DNA of 64,000 bases from Bolinopsis microptera. Taxonomy: Eukaryota; Ctenophora; Tentaculata; Lobata; Bolinopsidae. Each line of letters starts with the position of its first letter. Positions within the stretch are counted from its first letter, which is position 1. Below the pieces are notes generated by a model. It did not search any database, had not been told where the DNA came from, and worked only from the letters and a program-made list of their open reading frames with translations. Below are positions 21,401 to 33,600 of this stretch, piece by piece. A program made the translations under genes and the position numbers. Location of the stretch: assembly GCF_026151205.1 (NCBI RefSeq), contig NC_087079.1:1452028-1516027 (forward strand), given 5' to 3'.

Positions 21401-22661
21401 CAACCAAAGTTATAAATATATATAGGTATATAGCGTCATGAGGGTAAATGTGAGCTAGTTGTGAAATTCTGATATTTCAATCGAGAATGACAGTCAATTG
21501 AATTATTGCCAGGCAATTAAAATGTTTAACTGCGCAAAGTTATTTGCGTAATTAGAAAACAACAATATTTTTGTTGATTGTGTGTGCGCGGCGTCATGTC
21601 AGCATTGTGTGTAGTTCTAGCGAATTTAGTATCGAAAAAAAAGTATCGATACTTTTTACTGCATCAAAATATTGCAATCACAAACAAAGTTATAAGAAGT
21701 CATAGCGTGAGCGTAAATGTGAGCTAGTTTTGAAATTATGACGTATCATACAGCATAACAACGCGCGTTGTTAATCTGTGGTTGCTCGCGCACGTGCATT
21801 TTTATCGTTGCTACGCAACAGCGCAGTAAACCTTTGCTTAAATAACGCCATTATTCTAACGATTATTTAACCTCACTTCCGACGTTAATTATAAAAAATC
21901 TAAAGCCTAAATCAAAATTCTAAGAATGCTATAGCCTATTCCTATCCTTTTTCTACAACCCTGCTAAAAATGGCGAGGTTTCAACTCCATTTGCGAGCTG
22001 GGTTTGGCATCACCAGAGGGTCATTTTGAGGTCGATTTTCGGTGTTTTTTCTTCTATGTCCCCGTTGCCGGGGAAATTTCGTCAAGTTTAAAATATAATA
22101 TAGATATTATATAACTGGACCAGACGTTTATAGCCATAAAACAATATACACTAATGACTTAGGTGGAACTACTTTGAATTTTAGTTATATAACTTGTGTG
22201 GTGTCTGATGTTATTATCGAAACTATTATTAATCAGTAATTTAAATCTAAGATGAATCTATCCAAATTTTCATGTTTAAATTCGTTAAAACTTAAGTCAG
22301 GTTGCGGTGGATTGAATTTTTAAAACAGCTGAAGTTTTCTTCAACATATTAAGTGGAATTCAATTTATGGGTAACTTACGAAAAATGTTTTCTCTAGAGT
22401 GTTTAAGCAAAAAATTCCTTTCTAGTGACTTTATTGAGGCTTATTCAGCTCTTTAGTATTTGTATTGGTGTGGAGCTCCCATTTTATACCATAATTTAAT
22501 AAACAGCACAAATCGCTGAACAGCAGCGTTTCAACATATTTCAAAAGTCTTGCAACCAGTGACAAACTCCCATTAACTCAGCAAAACATGACTCATTTCA
22601 ACATAATACGCCTAGAGTCTATTAATGAGCAAATAAAAAAGCGAAGATATATAAATTATAT
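18449..22661. other. gene-poor AT-rich stretch
   Basis: About 4.2 kb with no convincing exon, domain or RNA gene on either strand. Short open frames (for example 19338-19577) have no recognisable similarity. There is a small duplicated patch (ATAATCACAGTC.CTT) near 18855 and 18910, and a direct repeat at 21367/21646 listed separately. Confidence 0.5.
21367..21745. repeat. dispersed ~100-bp direct repeat pair
   Basis: 21367-21475 and 21646-21745 share CGATACTTTTTAC.GCATCA, CAATCACAA.CAAAGTTATA and GTAAATGTGAGCTAGTT with about 10-15% divergence. It may be a fragment of an unclassified interspersed repeat. Confidence 0.7.
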
Positions 22662-23119
22662 TTAACATTCAGAGCTGTGGTTGTTACTTCGAACACGCTT
22701 TAACAGGATGTCTAGCTTGAGGGTGAGCTCCTGGTTGGCCCGCCTCAACTCCGATATAGAGTGCTCCTGAAAATTCAGAGATGTAATTTGGACATAATTC
22801 GATCTCCGCAAGCAATTAGCTAAGTCTGGTATCTAAGTGTAAAAGCTAATTTACAAGCAAGGTGGTAATGTGTTTCTTAGATTGTCACAAAGTCTTACAG
22901 GTAGTCGACTTTAAATAATAATTAACAGTTCAAAATAAAATCGTGAATTATATTAAGTTAAGTAATATTAAGTTATATTATGTTAAGAGTACTATACCTG
23001 TTTTTCGAGGTTGCAAGACATCCTCTCCAGGGCGAGTGCTGGGTCCAGAAGACCAGTGGGGGACGAGGTCATGGACTGAGCGTCTTCTTCGTCTTTAGCT
23101 CCAGGGTTCTTCTGAAGCT
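22662..23119 (-). CDS. C-terminal exons of a coiled-coil protein (partial)
   Basis: Two minus-strand exons fit GT-AG rules and phase: 22998-23119 and 22662-22766 (stop at 22662-22664). The joined tail reads about 74 residues: a D/E- and S-rich stretch (AKDEEDAQSM), then LLDPALALERMSCNLEKQ and a heptad-like helix EHSISELRRANQELTLKLDI ending KRVRSNNHSSEC. Leucine spacing suggests a coiled coil. Upstream exons are not identified; they would lie to the right, around or beyond the scaffold gap. The family is not recognised. Confidence 0.6.
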
Positions 23120-23602
23120 CTGAACAAGCAAATTATATGTAAAATATGTAAAATATGTAATAATATGCAAATATGGAAGACAAAAACAACTTTCTACTTT
23201 TATAAGATGTAAACGTACGGCAGTATCCAAGAAGCTCGACCCAGTCCGCGGACAACATATGATATGATTGTATTATTAAGCAGATCATATAATATGTCCG
23301 CATAGTAGTTGAATGATATGTATGAATGGTATGTACATATGAATGGTATCATGGTATCTTGGATGCAATTAGTTACGACTAACATTAATTGTAATTACGT
23401 AGTAAATTGCTCAATGAAATTAACGATTTTTATCAAAGTGTGGTGTATAAATCATTTGATTCCTATGGAGTATTATAAATTACCGTTATCATCAACAACA
23501 ACTATTCCTCTGGAGTCTGGAGACGACTAGGGATTTACCTACTTGATTACACTTGTCGAGAGGAGAGGTAGTTTTACAAATGGGAACGGGTGGATTTTGG
23601 GG

Positions 23603-23702
23603 NNNNNNNNNNNNNNNNNNNNNNNNNNNNNNNNNNNNNNNNNNNNNNNNNNNNNNNNNNNNNNNNNNNNNNNNNNNNNNNNNNNNNNNNNNNNNNNNNN
23701 NN
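23603..23702. other. assembly gap (100 N)
   Basis: Exactly 100 N, the usual placeholder for a scaffold join of unknown length. It falls upstream of the first visible ARF6 exon and beside the coiled-coil gene, so exons of either may be missing here. Confidence 1.
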
Positions 23703-24624
23703 AGATGACGTCTTCTGATGATTTCATACATTTTTTAAGGCATCACATCATTGATCTCACACAGTGTTATGATAATGAGGAGATAAGATATGTGTACAGG
23801 GTTTGTGTAATATGTAAGAGATATCATAACATGACGTACTCCATGCTATCCTGACATTTTACTGTTTTGGAACCTGATAATAGATAACCTTCTAAAGATA
23901 TCTGACAAATTGCAGATAAATACCTCACTAATCACTATACGTTATCTTGGTCCCCATTCTCAATGATGCATTCCTACTGTAAAATTCCCAATTTTAACAT
24001 GATTATTTAAACGAAGGGCACACTTTTTTTTGGCTGAAAAATGCTTGTATGATGACAGCTTCACGTCAGTAAAACGTCTAAAAAACCCAAAAGTAATTAT
24101 TACAGACAGAACACTTTCGTGTCATGACGTATGATGAGGTCATTTTACACTGTATTTAGAGTATTATGTTCAGATGTTCCTCTTTTCGTTATATTTGACA
24201 CTGGTTTGAGTTACTGGTAGAGAGTCTAGACATCGTTTGTTCTATTCAATACACAGGTCTTTAATAACAGATCAAATTATATGATTTCCTTCTTGGCTCA
24301 GTTTTAGGTTCAGTCAACTGTAACATTTCCACCTGGAGCCATAAGTTACTCTTTTCAAGATTGTTCAATTAAAAATCGTCTCAAACAGTACATACATGAT
24401 AACACAATCGAATGAATTTAAAATAAGTTTCAAATCTCCTTAAAAGGGTGTATCTTGTATGTGAGCTGTTGAGCTGTTCAAATCTAAATATACCTTTGTC
24501 GCCACCACCTGTAATAAAGCTGTAGAAATGTACAGTGTTTTAAATAATGCTTATTTTAAACTCCCAAATCCCAATAAAGCAATAACCTATACAATTATTC
24601 AATGTGACTAACTTTAACATGCAG
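23703..24624. other. AT-rich, nothing recognised
   Basis: No exon for the N-terminus of ARF6 (glycine-rich GxDxxGKT/S loop) could be found here or in the 6 kb before the gap, on the plus strand. Confidence 0.5.
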
Positions 24625-27600
24625 GTCAGAGTGTTACGACGATACCAACTGTAGGATTCAACGTGGAGACAGTCACGTACAAGAACGTCAAGTTTAATGT
24701 CTGGGTGAGTGAAAGTGAAAGTTGTTCAAGATATTAAATTTATTCCGATTTCAACCTAATCTTGTTAGTTGTTACTGAGGCTAAGATAAATATGACCGTT
24801 ATCAAGGCTACGTATAAGAATATAAGATCTCTTTCAACTTACGACATCACATGTTTTATTCTCACAAAGATAGTTTTGCGGCAACTGCGCCAAACAGGTT
24901 TATTCATTGACGGCTAGCTCACAAGACATACGTAATTACCATCAAAAGAATCGCCTTTGTTGCTAAAAATAGCAGATCATAAATCCTGTATGTTAATTTA
25001 TAAGTGTCAAGGCTCAAAGCACTCAACAATTAGGAAAGTTCAAAGTCACCAGCAGCTCTGACAGTGTTCTAGTATGATTGTATATAGCACAGCTGTGTGT
25101 GTGATCTTGTGAACTATCTAGTTAGTGAACCGACAACCAGTCTGCTTAATCAGCATAATTAGACATAATTATGGTAATTAAAGAGATAATCATGGTGATT
25201 ACAGAGGTAATTAGGGTTTATCAGAGGAGTAGTGATGATAGGAATATGATGGGAATCATGATTTATTCATGGTTACTGGTTATGTTCAGCTGTGGTATAC
25301 ACATTGTACGTGATGATCATTTTATGTCACTCTCGTCTCTCAACCATAAAGATTGCTTTATCATCTCTAAATAAAACCTTTGTTCGAGTAAACGACTGAA
25401 TCAGTCCAACTACATTATCCAACAACTTTACATTATGTAAGTAGTTAAAAAACTGCACTGAATAGTGCAAGAAGAACACTGCAACAATACTCGCATGAGC
25501 ACTGAGCAGTAACCCATTTGTTCTGTAATAAGCGGAAATGATAGGAAATGGTAGCTCAGTAACTTTACTGTGTGCTGTTAGATCTGTGTACCAATGTCAC
25601 GTGTCACGCGGTGCTGCACTACTTGACTACAGCTACGAGACCAAATCCTGGCTGCTTGTTATTTGAGGTTTTCATCTGGAAATGAGATGCCACCTAACAT
25701 GTGGCCAAGACATGCTGCCTGTAACATGCAGCCAGGACTGACTAAACCAGAAATAGATCTCACTGCTCCCAACCTTGTAGTTGTACCTATTATAGCTCAT
25801 ATTACTCAGTTGTAACCTTGTAGTTGTAACTACATATACATCTGCAATATGTATACTGTATAAACATTTTAACAAGTTAAGAGGTTACTTTAGGTAATGT
25901 AAATGTTGATGTGGTCCCATGTTTACATGAGATTTGTGTGTAATAAGGGACTACATTTACTTTACTCCCTATACCCCAGTATTGTAATATTACAGTATAT
26001 TATTATTATAGCGTCTACATATTACAACACGTGACACAACATCAAGATGTATACTGTTTATACTATAGTTTACTACTACTACTACTACTACTATGTCGGA
26101 GCTAAGTCCGATCTACGCCAGAAAACCCCCTCCATATATCCCTGTCCCGCATCAGGGTTCGCAGTTCCTCTTTAGAGTTTGTCCCAACTTCCTTCAGTAA
26201 CATAGACAAGTAGCTTTGTCTAGTTTAAATACTGTTAATAATGTTTATACTGTGTCGTCTGGTAGAAACTTCAGTTAAGTAAGCAGTTACATTACCCACG
26301 TCACAACGTATTAACAGTTAACAGTTAACAGTTCCACATGTGGTCTACTGCTGTAAACTTGGCAATTTGCTTGCAGTAATTGTAATGCAAATGTATTTTA
26401 AACTAATTACAACACTAGAAATCTATTGCATTTATTGAGTATTATGTAACGCGATGGAAATATTTTAAGCGGGTAATATCCTGTCCAAACCCAGGATACA
26501 TAACATGAAGACTTTGTTGTAACTTGTATGAAAAGCATTAATATATACATATATATATATGTATATGTATGTTATATATAATATTACACGCACGTAATAC
26601 AATAATTACTATCGCATTCGTCTGCGTTGCGAAGCAGGAAGTTCCTCGTTAGGGCCAATTAATGAGACATGTTAGTTTTATTGCAGTGTATTTAAGCGAG
26701 TAATGTTACATAACATTACTAGTATGTGACGTTAGGAAAATAAACTTGTTCGAAACATTCAGAAGCTGATGTTCTGCTAATTAAACAGGATAGACGCTCT
26801 GTCTGTCTGTCTGTATGTATGTATGTCCATACTTGTACATTGTACATGAATCTGTGTTTGTTTGTATGTACAGAAGTATAAGTGTTTAATACAAATAAAA
26901 GTAAAAGTGTGTACGACCAGGAAGAATATGAGAACATGATACCGTGTCGAGACACTAATTAAATATAAAAACATGTGTGTTTTGTAATGTTATTTGGCAG
27001 CTGTACAACCTTTTATACTTGCTTCATTGTAGAAATCACCCCATAAAAAGATGGTATTATTTGTACAATATTTCGTGGTTAGTTCACATCAATTAAATAC
27101 ATAAAAATACTATGTAGTGGTATAAGGTATTGCAGGTGTGGTAGTATTGCAAGTGTGGACTAGGCACTAGCACACGTACAATATAAAGATATACAGCATT
27201 ATACAATATATTATATAATTTTATAACATACTGTAAGACAAATGACAATGAATCTAACAATGAATCTAACCAACTACGTATAAAAATGTCGACTAACAAT
27301 CATCACATTCATAAAACATAGATCAACTGATCATGATCCTGGGTGATTGTTATTATCCTACATTCAACTTTTAGAAGGCTGGATTGTCATTTGTCTCACT
27401 CGACACTCTGTGATATTTCGAATGTTAATTTTAGATAAAAAAGAATCACACCGATCATTATACTATGATGGGTATGATATAACAGTACTATAATATATTA
27501 TGATACACTATAGCTATAGTCAACTTCAGTATAAGTACACTGTACAGTGCTGTAACACAATGCAATATAATATGAGAATATGCAGTATTATCAATTATTA

Positions 27601-30600
27601 TTATATACTACTAAAATATTAATAAACAGTACTAACTCGTCCTATAGTATACTGAGGTACCTTTCGAATACGTGACCAGCTTTCAGATACAGCAAACCTG
27701 TAGGAAATATTACAGATCAGTTGTTACCCCCGCTAAGTGTTGAACTACCCCGCTAAGTGAGGTACTACACCCACTGCTAATTATCTTATTAAAGTATTAC
27801 AATATCATTACATTACCGGACAAATAACTTGCAGTTTCATAATCGGTGAAAATAACTGAAATTCCAGCGTTACACACACGTTTTTACACTATTACATTAC
27901 CATTCTGGTGTACATGGAGTTAAAAACGTTCTCTGTAAACATTCGTCTATTTCACACTGTAACTTGTGTAGGGGTCGGAAAACTATTTATATACATTTTT
28001 ATAATAATGATATGTTAATTGTTAATAATATGTTAATTGTTAATAATTGTTAATTGTTAACAGTATATAAAAGCTATATAAAGGTTTAAAGTTGTGGTGA
28101 TGAATGTCTGGACAGTGTAAAGTACTGTAAGTTAATAATAGCATTGTGCAACAAGCCTTGTACGAGGATGATAGTGCGATTGTTCGCTATACTCTTACTG
28201 TTCATTACTCAGGACTATAGGATAGAATTTATTTGATATTCTGCGGAAATCCACTTAAGTACTAAAATTATGTCAAGATATTAAGACGTCATACAATTTT
28301 AAGTGGAATGATATAAAATGTTGGACCACTGATTTTCCTGGAAATTGTGATGAATCTAAAGTCGGTTGAACTGTGATTCTGTTAACGGATTATATGCTGG
28401 TCTATAAATAGCACGTGTAGATACACAGACTCTAATCAGTTCACATGTAAGCTTCAGCCGCGCTAATTTTCTCAGATTATCCTTAAAACAGTGCAGTGTA
28501 TTACCATGTGATCTGTTTTAATACTCAGATTACTTCGTTTTATTGTTTCCGTTTAAGATCGTTCCGTGACGTCATTCGAAGTGTGACTGTTTTGAAGCTG
28601 TTGTGAACAAAGATACTTATTGTACTAATATAACAAGATTTCAAGAAATACTGACTATTGGACATTCCGAACATTTTGGCGCCGTAAGAAAGTTAAAAGT
28701 ATTATCATTGTTTTTGAATGTCCTATGATGATAGCAATAGGGTAAGCGGCTAAATGCCTATCATATTATAATAACTTAAATTCAACGTGAAGCAGAACTC
28801 GCCGTACCATAAACCCTGGTTAAGTATCAGTACACTTGGTTAAACCCTGGTTTAACTTTACAGAAACGAGCTAGCTGCTAGACTAATGACGGATTAATTA
28901 AATCCTTATCTCATGCAGTCTGCTGTAACCTTTACAGTGAAAATACTCTGAAATGAGGAAGAGAATTTGAAACTTGATACTTTTCTGGAGATCATCAGAT
29001 TGGACTGGATTATCAGAATTATATTCGTGTTCCGTGTTCTGTATTGCGTCATTGTACGTATGATGTGTTATTATAGCAACACACGTGTATTGACATAGGA
29101 TACAAGCAGGATCTTACTTCTGAGGAATTTTAAGAAAATGCCTTTCCCTGGCCCCTCACCCATTAATAGATGTCAACATGAACTTGAACTGTGCTTAATG
29201 TTTTATATATTTTGCTCGGTATTTTACGAAGACGCACGTGCAATACACTAACACGTGCAATACACTAACACGTACAATACACTAACACATGCAATACACT
29301 AACACGTGCAATAAATTAACACGTGCAATACACTAACATGTACAATACACTAACACGTACAATACACTAACACGTTTAATACACTAACACGTGCGTCGTG
29401 CAATACACTAACATGTACAATACACTATTGTATATCACTATACAGTTCCTCTTTAGAAAAAGTGCATGTGACAAGTAACGAGACAAGGATGCTCTAGGAT
29501 CAGGAGCGACAAATGATCAATTGTTCTAGACGTGAGGCTTTCTGCAGTAACGGCCCTAGCGAACAGGGGGATGGTTGTTCGCTTGAGTACTATGATGCGG
29601 TTATACAAGTCTGGCAAAACAATTTGTGACCTGCCTATTGGCCGGGCGCCGCCGTAGACTCAACACATGGTGTGTGGGGTATTTACCTCGGGCACACACC
29701 TTAATCTCTCGACCGGCGGGTCACACCCAAATCTCCTGCTCCAACTCTTTCAAAGGCTGGTACCCTACTACTACGTGGCCAGAAGGAAATTCTTGTAGGA
29801 ACTCTTAATGTACGAACAATAAGAGAACAATACAAGAGGGATGAGCTGGGTGTATGCATGAGGGATAGTGGCGTACATATTTTGGGCATTCAGGAGCATC
29901 GGGTAGTACATAGCACTGAAATCGAGTATCAAGATCTTGGAAGCTCTCACCTCATAACAACTTCGGCATGGAGAACCAGCAATGGGGCGGCTGCTGGTGG
30001 GGTTGGTATTGTCTTGGACAAAAAGACAGTATTCAACTCATTGATTAGTGTATACTCACATGACAGGAGGACGATGGTAGCCAACTTTGCAGGGAACCCG
30101 GTCACAACTGTTATTGTGACTTATAGCCCGACAGAGGGGGCGACTGTCGACGAAGCAGAAAACTACTACGACAGCCTTGGTGGTGCCATCGACCAGATAC
30201 CAGCCCACAACTTACTATTCGTTGTAGGAGACCTCAATGCGCATGTCTCATCATCAGGAAACTGGACATCCTTCCACAAGGGTCCAGCAAACCGAAATGG
30301 TAGACTGCTAGAGGATATGCTGTTGGAGCGACAGCTAGAAATCACAAACACCAGATTTCAGAAGCGAAGAGGTAAACTCTGGACATATCTCTCAGATATG
30401 AGTCAAAGTAAATCTCAAATCGACTTCATCATTTGCCGGAAGAAATGGCGGAACTCCGTCAAGAACTCCGAAGCATATGGTAGTTTCCACAGTATTGGCT
30501 CGGATCACAGAGTAGTCGTAGCAAGGGTAAAGCTTAGTCTACGGATAAGCAAGACGGAGAAGAGGGCTCCGGTTCTGGACTGGTCTAAACTTAAAACTGA

Positions 30601-33600
30601 TATCGCTCTACAAGAGAGGTACACAGTGGAAGTTAAAAACCGCTTTTCCATACTTGAAAAGGATGATCAGACGGCAACAGAAAGGTACCAATGCTTTATT
30701 GATGCGAATAGGACAACTTCTCGACTTTTACTACCTGAAAAGGAGAAAAAGAAAAGATGTAAAATCTCAGCGACTCCAAGTGTTGAGATTGCCAGGCTGA
30801 AGCTGAGGGAATGTAGCATAAAATACCACTCAGATGCTACAGAAGACAACCGAATAGCTGTTCAAGAGGGCAAACAGAAGCTAGGCGATGCTTATCAAGC
30901 AGCCAAAGAGCACCTGCTGGAGGGGCAGGTCCGGGAACTGGAGGAAGCAAGTTGGCAGGGCAGACATGCTAAAAGCTGGACCATGATCAACAAGATCACA
31001 GGTAAAGCTCCATCATATACTGGCAAAATCAAGGGAAACTCACCAACGGAAAGGGTTCAGAAATGGAAGGACTATTTTGCTACTCTTCTCGGCTCACCAC
31101 CGACGGTAGAGAACGCGGAAGAGGATATTGATCCAGTCCACCCACCTCTGAATATCGGAACAGAACCGTTTACGTTGGATGAGTACAGGAAAGCAAAGTC
31201 CAGCATAAAGGAAGGGAAAGCATGGGGTGACGACAACATAGCCCCAGAAGTCTTAAAACGATGCGACCTTGATCAAATTGTCTTAGACTTCTGTAACAAT
31301 GCTCTATTGAAAGGTGAGAAACCAGACCAATGGTCAACTGCCAACATCATACCAATTCCAAAGAAGGGCGAACATGTAGCGAACACTAATAATATAAAAA
31401 CCTGTGTGTTTTGTAATGTTATTTGGCAGCTATACAACCATTTATACTTGCTTTATTGTAGAAATCACCCCATAAAAAGATGGTATTATTTGTACAATAT
31501 TTCGTGGTTAGTTCACATCAATTAAATACATAAAAATACTATGTAGTGGTATAAGGTATTGCAGGTGTGGTAGTATTGCAAGTGTGGACTAGGCACTAGC
31601 ACACGTACAATATAAAGATATACAGCATTGTACAATATATTATATAATTTTATAACATACTGTAAGACAAATGACAATGAATCTAACAATGAATCTAACC
31701 AACTACGTATAAAAATGTCGACTAACAATCATCACATTCATAAAACATAGATCAACTGATCATGATCCTGGGTGATTGTTATTATCCTACATTCAACTTT
31801 TAGAAGGCTGGATTGTCATTTGTCTCACTCGACACTCTGTGATATTTCGAATGTTAATTTTAGATAAAAAAGAATCACACCGATCATTATACTATGATGG
31901 GTATGATATAACAGTACTATAATATATTATGATACACTATAGCTATAGTCAACTTCAGTATAAGTACACTGTACAGTGCTGTAACACAATGCAATATAAT
32001 ATGAGAATATGCAGTATTATCAATTATTATTATATACTACTAAAATATTAATAAACAGTACTAACTCGTCCTATAGTATACTGAGGTACCTTTCCAATAC
32101 GTGACCAGCTTTCAGATACAGCAAACCTGTAGGAAATATTACAGATCAGTTGTTACCCCCGCTAAGTGTTGAACTACCCCGCTAAGTGAGGTACTACACC
32201 CACTGCTAATTATCTTATTAAAGTATTACAATATCATTACATTACCGGACAAATAACTTGCAGTTTCATAATCGGTGAAAATAACTGAAATTCCAGCGTT
32301 ACACACACGTTTTTACACTATTACATTACCATTCTGGTGTACATGGAGTTAAAAACATTCTCTGTAAACATTCGTCTATTTCACACTGTAACTTGTGTAG
32401 GGGTCGGAAAACTATTTATATACATTTTTATAATAATGATATGTTAATTGTTAATAATATGTTAATTGTTAATAATTGTTAATTGTTAACAGTATATAAA
32501 AGCTATATAAAGGTTTAAAGTTGTGGTGATGAATGTCTGGACAGTGTAAAGTACTGTAAGTTAATAATAGCATTGTGCAACAAGCCTTGTACGAGGATGA
32601 TAGTGCGATTGTTCGCTATACTCTTACTGTTCATTACTCAGGACTATAGGATAGAATTTATTTGATATTCTGCGGAAATCCACTTAAGTACTAAAATTAT
32701 GTCAAGATATTAAGACGTCATACAATTTTAAGTGGAATGATATAAAATGTTGGACCACTGATTTTCCTGGAAATTGTGATGAATCTAAAGTCGGTTGAAC
32801 TGTGATTCTGTTAACGGATATGCTGGTTTATAAATAGCACGTGTAGATACACAGACTCTAATCAGTTCACATGTAAGCTTCAGCCGCGCTAATTTTCTCA
32901 GATTATCCTTAAAACAGTGCAGTGTATTACCATGTGATCTGTTTTAATACTCAGATTACTTCGTTTTATTGTTTCCGTTTAAAATCGTTCCGTGACGTCA
33001 TTCGAAGTGTGACTGTTTTGAAGCTGTTGTGAACAAAGATACTTATTGTACTAATATAACAAGATTTCAAGAAATACTGACTATTGGACATTCCGAACAT
33101 TTTGGCGCCGTAAGAAAGTTAAAAGTATTATCATTGTTTTTGAATACATCCTATGATGATAGCAATAGGGTAAGCGGCTAAATGCCTATCATATTATAAT
33201 AACTTTATTTCAACGTGAAGCAGAACTCACTGTACCATAAACCCTGGTTAAGTATCAGTACACTTGGTTAAACCCTGGTTTAACTTTACAGAAACGAGCT
33301 AGCTGCTAGACTAATGACGGATTAATTAAATCCTTATCTCATGCAGTCTGCTGTAACCTTTACAGTGAAAATACTCTGAAATGAGGAAGAGAATTTGAAA
33401 CTTGATACTTTTCTGGAGATCATCAGATTGGACTGGATTATCAGAATTATATTCGTGTTCCGTGTTCTGTATTGCGTCATTGTACGTATGATGTGTTATT
33501 ATAGCAACACACGTGTATTGACATAGGATACAAGCAGGATCTTACTTCTGAGGAATTTTAAGAAAATGCCTTTCCCTGGCCCCTCACCCATTAATAGATG

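Noticed and set aside
29443..29457. 15-base match CAGTTCCTCTTTAGA between the LINE 5' flank and the minus-strand LINE fragment at 26162
   Set aside because: Too short, with no similarity on either side; possibly chance or a tiny remnant.
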